The notes beneath the pieces were generated by a model. The model made no database searches. It was not told where the DNA came from and worked only from the letters and a program-made list of their open reading frames with translations. Below are positions 35,197 to 44,240 of a stretch of 64,000 nt of DNA, piece by piece (position 1 is the stretch's first letter; each line of letters opens with the position of its first letter). Made by a program: the position numbers and the translations under genes. This DNA is from an uncultured Alphaproteobacteria bacterium (GTDB lineage: Bacteria; Pseudomonadota; Alphaproteobacteria; Micavibrionales; Micavibrionaceae): contig CAMLMM010000002.1 in NCBI GenBank assembly GCA_946481105.1, forward strand, positions 1 to 64,000, given 5' to 3'.

Positions 35197-35502
35197 TTAA
35201 GCTTTGGCTTCTTCGGATGGGATGTATTTGAAATTATCGACATAGTTACGGGGGCGCAGCTTGCGGACGGCCTCCGGTGTGACTGTATAGCCCCAGCCCT
35301 TTTTCACGGCATAGGCCACGGCTTCTTCCTGCGTGGCAAAGCTCAGTTTAACTTGATTGAGGGTATCCCCAGAACTGGTCCAGCCCATCAGTTCTTCCGG
35401 GCGGCGCGCGGTGCGCAGCTCATATTCCAGCACCCACGCCCCGGCTTTGGCGCGGCCAGACTGCATGGCGGATTTGGCGGGACGGTATATGCGGACATCC
35501 AT
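35197..35502 (-). CDS. NADH dehydrogenase accessory subunit, NDUFS4-like (ETC complex I region)
   Basis: 101 residues matching the short alphaproteobacterial homologue of mitochondrial NDUFS4, which packs against the NADH-binding arm of complex I. The family blocks are MDVRIYRPAKSAMQSGRA at the start, W-V-L-E-Y, LMGWTSSGDT with EEAVAYAVKKGWGY, and KLRPRNYVDNF. No membrane segment. It stands alone between tRNA-Arg and the sigma/anti-sigma pair. Together with nuoF it ties the organism to the mitochondrial-type complex I lineage. Confidence 0.92.
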   Translation of the reverse strand: MDVRIYRPAKSAMQSGRAKAGAWVLEYELRTARRPEELMGWTSSGDTLNQVKLSFATQEEAVAYAVKKGWGYTVTPEAVRKLRPRNYVDNFKYIPSEEAKA

Positions 35503-35576
35503 AGGTCAACTCCTGAAATTATGAGCTTACCCTAAACGAATTACCAAAAAATGAAAAGGGCAGAAAACAGCCAGAT

Positions 35577-36215
35577 TTACCATTTAAACAGGCGTTTGGC
35601 GAGGAATCCGGCTACAATTCCCAATACCACGTAGGGTAAAAAGTTAAGAATATAGGCTTCCCCGATATTATCTTTCGGGCAAACTAAGCGCATTCCTATC
35701 CAGCCAAACTCGCTGACCGCCAGCACCGCCATGATTGCCAGCCAGCATGGCCTGACCGTTGCGCCGCGCCGGACAAGCAAGACAACAGCCAAAGCAGGCA
35801 ATGTTGTATGAATCGCGGTATTTATCCAGCAATTCGACAGCCAGTTTTCCCGGATATCGCCTATCCCGTCAAAGAACATATGCTCGACCATCCAGACGAA
35901 CTGAACGGCCAGCAGGGTAATGGGGACAGCCAGAAATCGCTGCTGACGGGCACAATCGGGAATGCTCAGCCAAAAGGCCATAAAAGACGCAGAGATACCG
36001 ATTGAGAATGCCAGTATCAGTTCAAAAACATAGTCGGCGCGCCCCATGTTGTCTTCGATATTTTCATGAAACCCAATAAATACTGCGACCGCCGATGTAT
36101 AGGACACAACCAGCAAAACCCATAGAAGGCAGCGCCATAAAGGCCTGTCACATTTCATGGGCTTGAGGTCGCAGCAAAGACCGTCAATGGTTTTCTTGAT
36201 ATCGTCCGTCGTCAT
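35577..36215 (-). CDS. NrsF-family (DUF1109) anti-sigma factor
   Basis: About 212 residues with six membrane helices and conserved Cys in LSIPDCARQQ and RLVCPKDN. In Caulobacter, NrsF is an inner-membrane protein that holds SigF inactive until oxidative or metal stress. Start chosen at 36215 (MTTDDIKKTIDGL), 1 nt after the sigma stop; an ATG at 36275 lies inside the sigma gene. Downstream of the sigma gene, as expected for a sigma/anti-sigma operon. Confidence 0.88.
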   Translation of the reverse strand: MTTDDIKKTIDGLCCDLKPMKCDRPLWRCLLWVLLVVSYTSAVAVFIGFHENIEDNMGRADYVFELILAFSIGISASFMAFWLSIPDCARQQRFLAVPITLLAVQFVWMVEHMFFDGIGDIRENWLSNCWINTAIHTTLPALAVVLLVRRGATVRPCWLAIMAVLAVSEFGWIGMRLVCPKDNIGEAYILNFLPYVVLGIVAGFLAKRLFKW

Positions 36216-36216
36216 G

Positions 36217-36807
36217 TCACAATCGTTCCCGAAGTTTTGCAATGGCGCGGTGGGCCGAAACCTTGACCGCTGCAACGGTCATGCCCGTCTTCTGCGATAC
36301 TTCTTCCGCGCTATAGCCTTTAATTTTCATGAGCTCCACAACCTTCTGCTGATTTTCCGGCAGCGATTCAATCGCGGTTTCGATATCCTTCATCGTTCCG
36401 TCTGGTATTCCCTCTGATACAAGGTAGTCCGGGGAATCCGGGTCATCAAGGGAATGGCGCAAATTTTCACGGTCGGCATAATGCTGACGCAGGAAATCGG
36501 CCCGGCGGAAGTGGATAATGGACATCAGCCACGGCAAAAACGGTCTGTTCGGACTGTAAGTGTGGAGAGCTTTATGGACGGACAGTAATATATCCTGCAC
36601 GACATCATCGGCGGCATCCCGGCTGGGCAGCTTGCCAACGACATTGCGGCGGATAACCGGCACAATGGCGGTCAAAAGCTCACGGTAGGCATTTGCATCC
36701 CCCTTTTGCGCTTTGCCGGCCAGAACGGCCCATTGTGCTTCGTTACTCTCGTCCATATGCCGGGCAGCATAGGGGGATTTTGCAGGAAAATAAAGGTCTG
36801 ACTTCAT
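36217..36807 (-). CDS. ECF RNA polymerase sigma factor (SigF-like)
   Basis: 196 residues with region 2 (YRELLTAIVPVIRR ... DDVVQDILLSVHKAL) and region 4 (ESLPENQQKVVELMKIKGYSAEEV then VSAHRAIAKLRE). Paired with an NrsF-type anti-sigma, matching the Caulobacter SigF stress system. A terminator-like hairpin ends only about 18 nt before the first ATG, so Met-18 (36756, MDESNEAQW) may be the real start, leaving room for a promoter. No clear Shine-Dalgarno decides. Confidence 0.9.
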   Translation of the reverse strand: MKSDLYFPAKSPYAARHMDESNEAQWAVLAGKAQKGDANAYRELLTAIVPVIRRNVVGKLPSRDAADDVVQDILLSVHKALHTYSPNRPFLPWLMSIIHFRRADFLRQHYADRENLRHSLDDPDSPDYLVSEGIPDGTMKDIETAIESLPENQQKVVELMKIKGYSAEEVSQKTGMTVAAVKVSAHRAIAKLRERL

Positions 36808-36821
36808 ATAATTGAAACGAA

Positions 36822-36843
36822 AAGGGCCCCGAAAGGCCCCTTT
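36822..36843 (-). terminator. Probable intrinsic terminator after the SRPBCC gene
   Basis: GGGCC/GGCCC stem with CCGAAA-type loop; read on the minus strand it is flanked 5' by AAA and 3' by CCCTTTTCGTTT. It lies about 20 nt beyond the stop of the SRPBCC gene and directly before the sigma-factor gene, separating the two. Confidence 0.6.
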
Positions 36844-36863
36844 AAAAGCATTGTTATTTCAAC

Positions 36864-37394
36864 CTATTTGGCTTCAACGACAGCCTTGATATTGGCCAGA
36901 CCTTTATCGAACTGCTCGCCAACCATTTTCTCGCAATCGATAAACAGGCCCATTGCCTTGGCAATGAAATTATTTTTTCCTGACATGGTCCAATTGACCA
37001 TGGTCCTTTCACCTTCCGGCTTGAAAGTGAATTCCGCCGTATTGGTGCCTTCCATCGGTTTTAGGAAGTCCAGTTGAAATGCGATCAACTCATCCGGTTT
37101 ACTATCCGTAATGGTCATGCTGCCTGCGCCGACATCCATATTGCCGTCCCAGCGCATGATAGCCCCTACCCCGGCATCCGGACCTTCAAAGGTTGTTTTG
37201 GCGCTCGGGTCCAGCTTAGCCCATGGCGACCAGTTTTCCCATTTCTTCAGGTTATTGACTTGTTCGAATATTTTGGCAGCTGGCGCATTGATGGTAGCAG
37301 AGCGCGTGACGCTGAATTCATCCGGGCGCGTGTTGATAAAACCCGCGAGAGCAATAAGAAGGATAATAACAATACTGATGATTTTCTTTGCCAT
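36864..37394 (-). CDS. SRPBCC/polyketide-cyclase-fold protein with N-terminal membrane anchor
   Basis: 176 residues: one hydrophobic N-terminal helix (about 5-21) followed by a START/SRPBCC-like domain. Its typical opening is SATINAPAAKIFEQVNNLKKWENWSPW and its end is a long helix LANIKAVVEAK. The fold binds hydrophobic ligands; no substrate can be proposed. It stands between tRNA-Pro and a terminator and is not in an obvious operon. Confidence 0.85.
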   Translation of the reverse strand: MAKKIISIVIILLIALAGFINTRPDEFSVTRSATINAPAAKIFEQVNNLKKWENWSPWAKLDPSAKTTFEGPDAGVGAIMRWDGNMDVGAGSMTITDSKPDELIAFQLDFLKPMEGTNTAEFTFKPEGERTMVNWTMSGKNNFIAKAMGLFIDCEKMVGEQFDKGLANIKAVVEAK

Positions 37395-37421
37395 GAAATC
37401 CCCGGAATTTATTTGAAAAAA

Positions 37422-37498
37422 TGGTCGGGGCGAGAGGATTTGAACCCCCGGCCCACTGCTCCCAAAGCAGTTGCGCTACCAGACTGCGCTACGCCCCG
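37422..37498 (-). tRNA. tRNA-Pro (anticodon TGG)
   Basis: 77 nt with encoded CCA. Acceptor CGGGGCG/CGCCCCG, D loop TAGCGCAGTCTGGTAGCGC, anticodon loop TTTGGGA giving TGG, T loop GGTTCAAATCC. Confidence 0.97.
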
Positions 37499-37532
37499 AC
37501 ACGGTACGAAGGCCTTCTTTTACACGAAAACC

Positions 37533-37982
37533 TTACTGAGTTTCAAGCCCATTTGACATTTCTTTTGAAATAACCTTGTCACCCTTGGAAATATTGAGCT
37601 TTTTGACTGTTCCGGCCAGTACTTCCAGTACATAAAGGGCCGGTCCTTTGGATGTAATTGGCTCCTGGCTGTATGGTTCGGCGTTCTCGTAGATTCGGGT
37701 GATAACGCCTTTTTCATCAATAAACATGATATCCAGGGATAGCGGCGTGTTTTTCATCCAGAAGGTGGCAAACCGCCGTTTCGGGAATACAAACAGCATC
37801 CCCCCATCTTCGGGCAGCTTATCAACCCACATCAACCCCATGCCACGGGTTTTATCGTCCTTGGCGACTTCGACGTTAAATTTCAATGTGCGACCGTCCT
37901 GCGTATGGATTTCCACCGGAGCAGCCTGCGCCATGCCAGTAAAAAGAAAAAAACCTAACAAAGCCAAATATATTTTCTTCAT
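37533..37982 (-). CDS. Exported DUF192 protein
   Basis: 149 residues with a signal peptide ending GMAQAAPV and a single DUF192 domain (TRGMGLMWVDKLPEDGGMLFVFP ... FWMKNTPLSLDIMFID ... YVLEVLAGTV). Function of the family is unknown; the fold is a small beta barrel. Its ATG overlaps the upstream hydrolase gene by 4 nt, and the run serS-msbA-hydrolase-DUF192 looks like one transcript. Confidence 0.9.
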   Translation of the reverse strand: MKKIYLALLGFFLFTGMAQAAPVEIHTQDGRTLKFNVEVAKDDKTRGMGLMWVDKLPEDGGMLFVFPKRRFATFWMKNTPLSLDIMFIDEKGVITRIYENAEPYSQEPITSKGPALYVLEVLAGTVKKLNISKGDKVISKEMSNGLETQ

Positions 37983-38809
37983 TTTATCCCGACCCTTTCT
38001 GCTAAAAACTTGTTTAATACAATTGAAGCCCCTTCGTCATACACTGTCATATGTGTGGCATTTTCAAAAAGTTCAATCTGCTTGGGTTCACTGGCTAAAT
38101 CATAAAGAAGTTTGCCGCTTTCAACACTGACGATTTCATCACGGCCAGCCAGCAGAAATAGTTTCGGTTCTTTAATGGAAACAATTTTTAAATCCGAATG
38201 ATATTTATCATGCAGTAATTTCTCACGCAAAGGCACATAAGGATATAATTCACCCACCAGATTGACCATGGAATCGAATGGCACTTCCAGCACCAGCGCA
38301 TCGAACTTCCCGGCGTTCCGACTCGCAAGATCCACGGCAACCCCGGACCCCAGAGACTGCCCGTAAATAACCAGCGGATTGTCAGGGTAATTTGTTTTTA
38401 TATAGGCAAAATAGGCGTCGGCATCTTTATAAAATCCTGATTCGTGCGGGAAACCGGGGTTTCCGACATAGCCCCGATATTCCGCCAATAATACCCCGGC
38501 CCCTTGCGCAATCGTGCTTTGAAACTGGCCTGCCATCCAGGCAGCCTGCATGCCATTGCCGTGAAAAACCAGCAATATGGGCGCATTCTTGTCTTTAGGG
38601 GGAACCAGATATGCTTTCAGCATCAACTTATCTTCGGTCGTCACTGAAATCGGCAATGTGTTTTCCGGCAGGATAGATTTTAATTGTTCTGCCGTTAAAG
38701 TCGCCGGAGGGAAATACATCATTGAACGCTGTTGTGTAAACAACATGCCCAGCAGCAGAAGATAGGCCAGGACAGGCCCGATAATAAGTGTGTATAGAAT
38801 TTTCTTCAT
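37979..38809 (-). CDS. Membrane-anchored alpha/beta hydrolase (BEM46-like)
   Basis: 276 residues: an N-terminal hydrophobic anchor (about 5-25), then an alpha/beta-hydrolase domain. The oxyanion segment is VFHGNG, the nucleophile elbow is GQSLGSG (Ser), an Asp follows in AGRDEIVS, and the His lies in the C-terminal NATHMTVYD. The BEM46/YfhR group fits best. Substrate unknown. It lies 3 nt after msbA, suggesting an envelope or lipid role by context only. Confidence 0.87.
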   Translation of the reverse strand: MKKILYTLIIGPVLAYLLLLGMLFTQQRSMMYFPPATLTAEQLKSILPENTLPISVTTEDKLMLKAYLVPPKDKNAPILLVFHGNGMQAAWMAGQFQSTIAQGAGVLLAEYRGYVGNPGFPHESGFYKDADAYFAYIKTNYPDNPLVIYGQSLGSGVAVDLASRNAGKFDALVLEVPFDSMVNLVGELYPYVPLREKLLHDKYHSDLKIVSIKEPKLFLLAGRDEIVSVESGKLLYDLASEPKQIELFENATHMTVYDEGASIVLNKFLAERVGIK

Positions 38810-38812
38810 GCT

Positions 38813-40579
38813 TTAAGAACCAGTGAGGGCCGCGTTGTGCATACGTGTGTAGACACCGTTACGCGCCATCAATTCGTCATGTGTACCTTGATCAACGACA
38901 CGGCCTTTATCCATCACAATGATTTTATCGGCATGCTGAATGGTGGACAGGCGGTGTGCGATAACCAGCGTGGTCCGTCCCTGCTCCAATTTTTCCAGTG
39001 TTTGCTGAATCAGGCGTTCCGATTCATTATCGAGTGCCGATGTTGCCTCATCCAGCAGAAGTATCGGCGCATTGCGCAGAATGGCGCGTGCCAGTGAGAT
39101 ACGCTGCCGCTGCCCACCGGACAGGCGTACCCCGTTCTCGCCTACCTGCGTATCAAACCCTTGCGGCATCGCCAAAATAAAATCCTCGGCGGCAGCAGCT
39201 TTGGCGGCGGCACGCACCTGTTCATTCGTTGCACCTTTCAGGCCATAAGCGATATTACCGGCAATCGTGTCATCGAAAATTGTGACATCCTGCGATACCA
39301 ACGCCATGTTCTGCCGGAGGCTGCGCAGGCCAATATCCCGGATATCCGTCCCGTCGATCAGGATGCGCCCGCCCTGCGGATCATAAAAACGCAGTACTAG
39401 CGACAGGATAGTTGTCTTCCCACTGCCGGACGCCCCGACAAGTGCCGTAACCTTGCCACCATCGACCTTCATAAACAGGTCTTCCAGCGCCTGATTATCT
39501 TCCGCCGGGTTATAGGCGAAGCGTACTTGCTCAAAGCTGATAGTCGGCGCGGTCACATTCAATTCACACGCATTGGGTGCATCCGTAATCGCCGGACGCT
39601 CTTGCATCATTTCCTGCACGCGTTCCGCCGCGCCCAGCCCCAGCTGCAATGAATTATTCAGCTTCGCCAGTTTTTTCATCGGTTCATACGCCAGCGAGAA
39701 CGCGGCGATAAAGGAAATCAACCCGCCCGGCGTCAACTGCCCTTCGGCAATGCGGTAACCTCCATACACGACCACACCAAATACAACTAATCCCACCAGC
39801 ACTTCATTGATAGGTGTTGAAAGGTTGCCAATACGCACAGCCTTGATATTCAGGTCGCGCACGCGGCCCACGGCCACCCCGGCACGTTCCTTTTCATGCT
39901 GCTCCATGCCATAGGCCTGCACCTGACGGATACCCTGAAATATTTGCCCCAGCACACCCATGAGTGAGGCCGTTTCGCCCTGAATAGATTTCGACACCTT
40001 GCGCAGGCGGCGCCCCAGATAGGCGACCAGCCCCGAGGCGAACGGAAACACAACCAAGGTAATCAATGACAAATGCCAGTCCTGCCAGAACATAACGCCC
40101 AGCAAAAAAACCAGCGTCACCATATTACTACCCAGCCCAGTGAGCGCATCGGAGACAGCGATACGCATCACGTTCACATCACTGGTCACGCGCGACACGA
40201 GCTGCCCGCTCGGGTGCTTATGAAAGAATTTCAAATCAAGCGTCATAAAATGCGCAAACACGTCACGCTGAATATCCGCCACAATCGATTGTGAAATTTT
40301 ATTCATCTTGATGGTCTGCATATACGTCGCCATGCCACGCACGCAGAAGGACGCAAATATCGCCGCGCCCAGCGGAATAATGACATGGATGCTCGACGGG
40401 TCGCGCTGCACACCGATCATGGCCTTGTCCAGCACAGGTTGCAGCAGCTGCGCAAACACGGCGGTCGCCCCGGCGGCAATCAGCATAAACAGGATCGCCA
40501 GCCATAACTGCCCCTTATACGGGGCCATATATTTCTTTACGAGTGGCGCAAGTATCGCCCAGGACGATTTGGATGACAT
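38813..40579 (-). CDS. msbA: Lipid A/multidrug-type ABC exporter, MsbA-like
   Basis: 588 residues: six membrane helices in the first ~320 residues fused to an ATPase domain with Walker A GASGSGKTT, Q-loop, signature LSGGQRQR, Walker B ILLLDEATSALD and switch His IAHRLST. Such half-size homodimers flip lipid A or related lipids; the MsbA name is the best family match but the substrate is not provable here. Start ATG overlaps the serS stop by 1-3 nt. Confidence 0.87.
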   Translation of the reverse strand: MSSKSSWAILAPLVKKYMAPYKGQLWLAILFMLIAAGATAVFAQLLQPVLDKAMIGVQRDPSSIHVIIPLGAAIFASFCVRGMATYMQTIKMNKISQSIVADIQRDVFAHFMTLDLKFFHKHPSGQLVSRVTSDVNVMRIAVSDALTGLGSNMVTLVFLLGVMFWQDWHLSLITLVVFPFASGLVAYLGRRLRKVSKSIQGETASLMGVLGQIFQGIRQVQAYGMEQHEKERAGVAVGRVRDLNIKAVRIGNLSTPINEVLVGLVVFGVVVYGGYRIAEGQLTPGGLISFIAAFSLAYEPMKKLAKLNNSLQLGLGAAERVQEMMQERPAITDAPNACELNVTAPTISFEQVRFAYNPAEDNQALEDLFMKVDGGKVTALVGASGSGKTTILSLVLRFYDPQGGRILIDGTDIRDIGLRSLRQNMALVSQDVTIFDDTIAGNIAYGLKGATNEQVRAAAKAAAAEDFILAMPQGFDTQVGENGVRLSGGQRQRISLARAILRNAPILLLDEATSALDNESERLIQQTLEKLEQGRTTLVIAHRLSTIQHADKIIVMDKGRVVDQGTHDELMARNGVYTRMHNAALTGS

Positions 40580-41856
40580 CAGCCCTTCACAATCTTGGTG
40601 ATACCGCCCATGTATTTCTTTAGGACTTCCGGCACGAAGATTCCGCCATCGGTCGGATCATAATAATTTTCCATGACGGCGACGAGCGCACGACCCACCG
40701 CGACACCCGACCCGTTCAGCGTATGCACGAATTCGGTTTCTTTCGCGCCCGGACGTTTGAAGCGTGCCTTCATGCGGCGTGCCTGAATATCCCCGCAATT
40801 GGAACAGCTGGAAATCTCGCGGAATTTATCCTGCGATGGCACCCAGACTTCAATGTCATAGGTTTTACGCGCCGCAAAACCCATATCGCCGGAGCATAGC
40901 ACAATCGTGCGGAACGGCAGTTCGAGTTTCTTCAAGATATTTTCAGCGCATTCAGTCATGCGTTGATGCTCTTCTTCGGACTTGTCCGGCGTCACGATGC
41001 TGACCATCTCGACCTTATAAAACTGGTGCTGACGGATAATCCCGCGCGTGTCCTTCCCGGCCGACCCGGCTTCCTTGCGGAAACACGGTGTCATGGCGGT
41101 CAGGCGCAGCGGCAATTCGCTTTCTTCCAGGATTTCTTCACGCACGAGGTTGGTCAACACGACTTCGGATGTAGGGATCAACCAGCGCCCGTCTGTCGTT
41201 TCAAACTGGTCATCACGGAATTTCGGCAGTTGCGTCGTGCCATACATGACATCGGTTGACACCAGCAGCGGCGGGTCAATCTCGGTGTACCCATGCTCCA
41301 TCGTATGCGTATCGAGCATGAACTGCGCCAGTGCGCGTTGCAGGCGGGCAATACCCGCTTTCTGAACGACGAAACGTGTACCGGCAACCTTGGCGGCGGA
41401 TTCAAAATCCATCATCCCCAGCGCCTCGCCGATTTCGACATGGTCCTTGGCGGCGTTGTTCCCGGTTTTCGGTTTGCCGAAAGTACGAACTTCGACATTG
41501 TCATGCTCGTCCTTACCGTCCGGCACATCGGACGCAATCATGTTTGGCAAAGCCGACAGCAGGTCATTCAGTTGTTCGGCCAATTGACCTTCTTCAACTT
41601 CGATTTTCGCCATCTTGTCTTTCAGCTCGGCGACCTCGGCCATCAACGCGGCGGCATCACCGCCCTTGGACTTCACCGCGCCAACTTCCTTGGACGCATC
41701 ATTACGGCGTGACTGGGCACGTTGAAGTTCCGTCTGCAACGCCCGGCGTTTTTCATCCAGTTCCAGAATTTTCGGCGTCTGGGCGGACAACCCGCGGCGT
41801 GCCCAATTCGCATCGTAAGCGGCAGGGTTTTCGCGCAGGGCTTTTAAATCGTGCAT
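40579..41856 (-). CDS. serS: Serine-tRNA ligase
   Basis: Class II synthetase, 425 residues from the ATG at 41856. The long N-terminal coiled-coil arm (about 27-100) that grips tRNA-Ser is followed by motif 2 [20 protein letters not shown] and motif 3 around [14 protein letters not shown]. An upstream ATG at 41970 would add a tail with no family match and run across the divergent gene, so it is rejected. It begins the serS-msbA-hydrolase-DUF192 run. Confidence 0.97.
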   Translation of the reverse strand: MHDLKALRENPAAYDANWARRGLSAQTPKILELDEKRRALQTELQRAQSRRNDASKEVGAVKSKGGDAAALMAEVAELKDKMAKIEVEEGQLAEQLNDLLSALPNMIASDVPDGKDEHDNVEVRTFGKPKTGNNAAKDHVEIGEALGMMDFESAAKVAGTRFVVQKAGIARLQRALAQFMLDTHTMEHGYTEIDPPLLVSTDVMYGTTQLPKFRDDQFETTDGRWLIPTSEVVLTNLVREEILEESELPLRLTAMTPCFRKEAGSAGKDTRGIIRQHQFYKVEMVSIVTPDKSEEEHQRMTECAENILKKLELPFRTIVLCSGDMGFAARKTYDIEVWVPSQDKFREISSCSNCGDIQARRMKARFKRPGAKETEFVHTLNGSGVAVGRALVAVMENYYDPTDGGIFVPEVLKKYMGGITKIVKG

Positions 41857-41927
41857 AACAGTGTATCCTTCAAAAAAATTAACGCTTTGCACCTTATATA
41901 AATCAGGCACTTGAAACAAGTTCGGCA

Positions 41928-42767
41928 ATGGACATACCACCACTCTTTCAGGATGGAATTTACGCGGCAACCCGTCCGGCCCGTTGCCCTGTTATCTTTG
42001 ATATCCCCCATAGCGGCCGTGTTTACCCCGCCGATTTTAACTTTTCCTGCGATGCCGGGATGCTGCGCCTGGTTGAAGACGCCTGGGTGGATGAATTGAT
42101 TGAAGCCCCGGCTCTGGCCAGCGGCGCAGGCGTACTGAAAGCCCTGTTTCCCCGCTCCTATGTGGATGTAAACCGGGCGGCGGATGATCTCGACCCTATT
42201 TCCGTGGCTCAGCCCTTTCCCCTCAACCCAAGTGAAAAAGGTCTGGCAGGGCATGGTGTTTTCCATACTTATATTCGCGGGAAAATGCCCATTTATGATT
42301 CCCCCCTAACTGCCCAAACCATAAATACCCGCCTAAATAATTATTATTATCCATATTGTAAAATTCTGGGCAATCTAATTCAGACAACTCACCAGCAGTT
42401 CAAAACCGCCCTCCTTATCGACTGCCATTCCATGCCCGCCGCCTCCCTTGCCCGGTTATTCCCCGGACAGGAGCCCGATATCGTTCTGGGGGATCGTGAC
42501 GGGACATCCTGCGATGTCCATCTCCGTAAACATATCCAGAGGCTTTTCACCGATATGGGGTATCGCGTGGCAGTGAACGTGCCCTACAAGGGGGCCGAAA
42601 TTCTGAAACGATTTGGCAAACCTGCCGAAGGTATTCACGCGATCCAGATTGAAATCAGCAAACGGCTTTACCTGAATGAGTCTGGTGAAAAAATCGATAA
42701 TAAATTCAATTCGTTAAAAACCAATATTCAAAAATTTGTTGACGGTATCTGCGCCACTAAATTCTGA
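41928..42767 (+). CDS. N-formylglutamate amidohydrolase family protein
   Basis: 279 residues. Family blocks: [11 protein letters not shown] near the N terminus with metal-binding His, [19 protein letters not shown] and the C-terminal [13 protein letters not shown]. Known members hydrolyse N-formylglutamate in histidine breakdown or related N-acyl amino acids, but no hut genes are nearby. The ATG is divergent from serS with a 71-nt gap. It converges on lipB; the 140-nt interval holds a TPP riboswitch on the opposite strand. Confidence 0.9.
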   Translation: MDIPPLFQDGIYAATRPARCPVIFDIPHSGRVYPADFNFSCDAGMLRLVEDAWVDELIEAPALASGAGVLKALFPRSYVDVNRAADDLDPISVAQPFPLNPSEKGLAGHGVFHTYIRGKMPIYDSPLTAQTINTRLNNYYYPYCKILGNLIQTTHQQFKTALLIDCHSMPAASLARLFPGQEPDIVLGDRDGTSCDVHLRKHIQRLFTDMGYRVAVNVPYKGAEILKRFGKPAEGIHAIQIEISKRLYLNESGEKIDNKFNSLKTNIQKFVDGICATKF

Positions 42768-42778
42768 ATAAATTAAGA

Positions 42779-42806
42779 CCCCGCATCTCAATTAAGAAAT
42801 GCGGGG
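42779..42806 (-). terminator. Terminator-like hairpin downstream of TPP aptamer
   Basis: On the minus strand CCCCGCAT (42806-42799) pairs with ATGCGGGG (42786-42779), 8 bp with a 12-nt loop, followed by TCTTAATTT. It begins 5 nt after the aptamer's P1 helix, the position of a transcriptional expression platform. The U-run is imperfect. Confidence 0.6.
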
Positions 42807-42811
42807 CCGGT

Positions 42812-42907
42812 GATAACAATCAGCCTACGCCAGTATTATCTGGATCAGTTTATGGGTATAATCTCAGCGCCTGTTTATAAATAAACAGGTAGCACCCCTT
42901 TGCTATC
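42812..42907 (-). promoter_or_regulatory. TPP riboswitch aptamer (thi box), directly 3' of lipB
   Basis: Read on the minus strand, all conserved parts are present. P1 is GATAGCAA (42907-42900) paired with TTGTTATC (42819-42812). GGGGTGC follows, then P3 ACCTGTTTAT/ATAAACAGG, GCTGAGA, ACCC, ACTGATC, the P5 stem CCAG-ATAAT-ACTGG and GCGTAGG. CTGAGA and CTGATC-N-AATA-N-GCG are the pyrophosphate- and pyrimidine-sensing cores of the TPP class. The first P1 base immediately follows the lipB TAA (42910-42908). No thiamin gene lies downstream on this strand; the next DNA is the antisense of the N-formylglutamate amidohydrolase gene. Confidence 0.92.
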
Positions 42908-43558
42908 TTACCCAGCCAACCGTTCGGAGGTGGAAACGGTTCCAAAAACCTTCTCGAAATTTTCCCACAACGCTGCATCGATATCAGGCAGCGTGGCGTT
43001 GATACCAAGCTGCGCCAGCGATGTCGTGCCATACTCACGAATCCCGCACGGAACGATACCGTCAAAATGACTCAGATCAGGATTCACGTTGATGGATATA
43101 CCATGATATGTCACCCAGTGCCGGACGCGCACGCCAATCGCCGCAATTTTGGCTTCACTCGTTGGCGTAATAACCCAGATCCCGACGCGTCCCATGCGGC
43201 GCTCACCCTTGACGCCGAACTCGGCCAGGGTGCGAATAATCCATTCCTCCAACTGCCAGACATATTTTTTTATATCAGGGGCTTGCTGGCGCTTTTTTAA
43301 ATCCAGCATCACATAGGCAACACGTTGTCCGGGACCGTGATAGGTGAATTGACCCCCGCGCCCCGTTTCATAAACAGGGAATTGGGGTACAACTAAATCT
43401 TCGGGACGGGCGCTTGTCCCCGCCGTATAAAGCGGTGGATGTTCCAGCAACCAGACCGCCTCGTTAATTTCACCATTACGAATTTTGGCCACCCGCGATT
43501 CCATTTCGGCGATCGCGCGGGGATAATTGACAAGGGTTTGTGTGATCAACCAGTCCAT
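42908..43558 (-). CDS. lipB: Octanoyl-[ACP]:protein N-octanoyltransferase
   Basis: Transfers octanoate from acyl carrier protein to lipoyl domains, first step of lipoate assembly on 2-oxoacid dehydrogenases and glycine cleavage H protein. 216 residues. Seen: [27 protein letters not shown], catalytic Lys in [12 protein letters not shown] and catalytic Cys in IVPCGI. Starts with ATG preceded by a plausible upstream region free of other genes. Its stop codon directly abuts a TPP riboswitch on the same strand. Confidence 0.96.
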   Translation of the reverse strand: MDWLITQTLVNYPRAIAEMESRVAKIRNGEINEAVWLLEHPPLYTAGTSARPEDLVVPQFPVYETGRGGQFTYHGPGQRVAYVMLDLKKRQQAPDIKKYVWQLEEWIIRTLAEFGVKGERRMGRVGIWVITPTSEAKIAAIGVRVRHWVTYHGISINVNPDLSHFDGIVPCGIREYGTTSLAQLGINATLPDIDAALWENFEKVFGTVSTSERLAG

Positions 43559-43672
43559 TAACCAGTTCTATGCCGAAACCCGATTCAAAGCAAATATTGT
43601 TATTTATATTACGAAAATATATTTACTCAGCTCAGTAACTTGTTAAGATGCCTAAAAAACAGGGAGACTAAA

Positions 43673-44098
43673 ATGTCAATTAACCTTCTGGCAAAATCCT
43701 TTACCACAGCAGGCGGTACTATTAAAAATATCGACCCGCCATGTAAATTACCTACAGTTGATGGTCGGATGTTTGAATTAGTCGACTTTGCTCTTGGCAC
43801 CACTAGCTTTGCGATAAGATATACAATTGATGGGCAATCCCCTGCAGAAGACCGCCGTCTAATGCTTAGAAAAGGCCCTGATATGCACGCCCTGCGTCTC
43901 TGGAGCGGTCCTGACATAGCCCCCAGCCCCCTGGACCACGAAGCCGTTGAACTTCTTTATGATTTTTGCCTCACGCTGGCGCAGCAGGAGCATGATTTTC
44001 ATACTTTGCGGCGGTTGCAGGCCAAAGTCGCTCGTGGCGAAATGCCAGATATCGCTATTGAGGCCGCCGGAGAAAATGCGTCCCAAGGCCCGAATTAG
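43673..44098 (+). CDS. Unrecognised small protein
   Basis: 141 residues from the ATG at 43673, which follows an AGGGAGA Shine-Dalgarno; an in-frame ATG at 43640 lacks one. No signal peptide or membrane helix. The C-terminal half is helical (HEAVELLYDFCLTLAQQEHDF). No family recognised. It stands alone between lipB (divergent) and tRNA-Leu. Confidence 0.7.
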   Translation: MSINLLAKSFTTAGGTIKNIDPPCKLPTVDGRMFELVDFALGTTSFAIRYTIDGQSPAEDRRLMLRKGPDMHALRLWSGPDIAPSPLDHEAVELLYDFCLTLAQQEHDFHTLRRLQAKVARGEMPDIAIEAAGENASQGPN

Positions 44099-44102
44099 TT
44101 GC

Positions 44103-44131
44103 TTGCATCTTTAAAATCAATCTGATAATCA
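44103..44131 (+). promoter_or_regulatory. Possible promoter for tRNA-Leu
   Basis: TTGCAT (44103-44108), then 17 nt, then TAATCA (44126-44131), with an overlapping GATAAT at 44124-44129. It lies about 25 nt before the tRNA 5' end. Confidence 0.4.
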
Positions 44132-44155
44132 CCTCTCACCTCGTTATTCAGGACT

Positions 44156-44240
44156 GCGGCCATGGCGGAATTGGTAGACGCGCAACGTTGAGGTCGTTGT
44201 GGGGCAACCCGTGGAAGTTCGAGTCTTCTTGGCCGCACCA
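44156..44240 (+). tRNA. tRNA-Leu (anticodon GAG)
   Basis: 85 nt with encoded CCA. Acceptor GCGGCCA/TGGCCGC, class II long variable arm, anticodon stem CAACG/CGTTG with loop TTGAGGT giving GAG, T loop AGTTCGAGTCT. Confidence 0.96.

Noticed and set aside
42870..42889. AT-rich 9-bp hairpin after lipB as a simple terminator
   Set aside because: The same bases form P3 of the TPP aptamer, which explains the flanking conserved segments as well.
41928..42907. TPP riboswitch controlling the N-formylglutamate amidohydrolase in cis
   Set aside because: The aptamer is only formed by minus-strand RNA and lies 3' of that plus-strand gene, so ordinary cis control is impossible; only antisense control remains.
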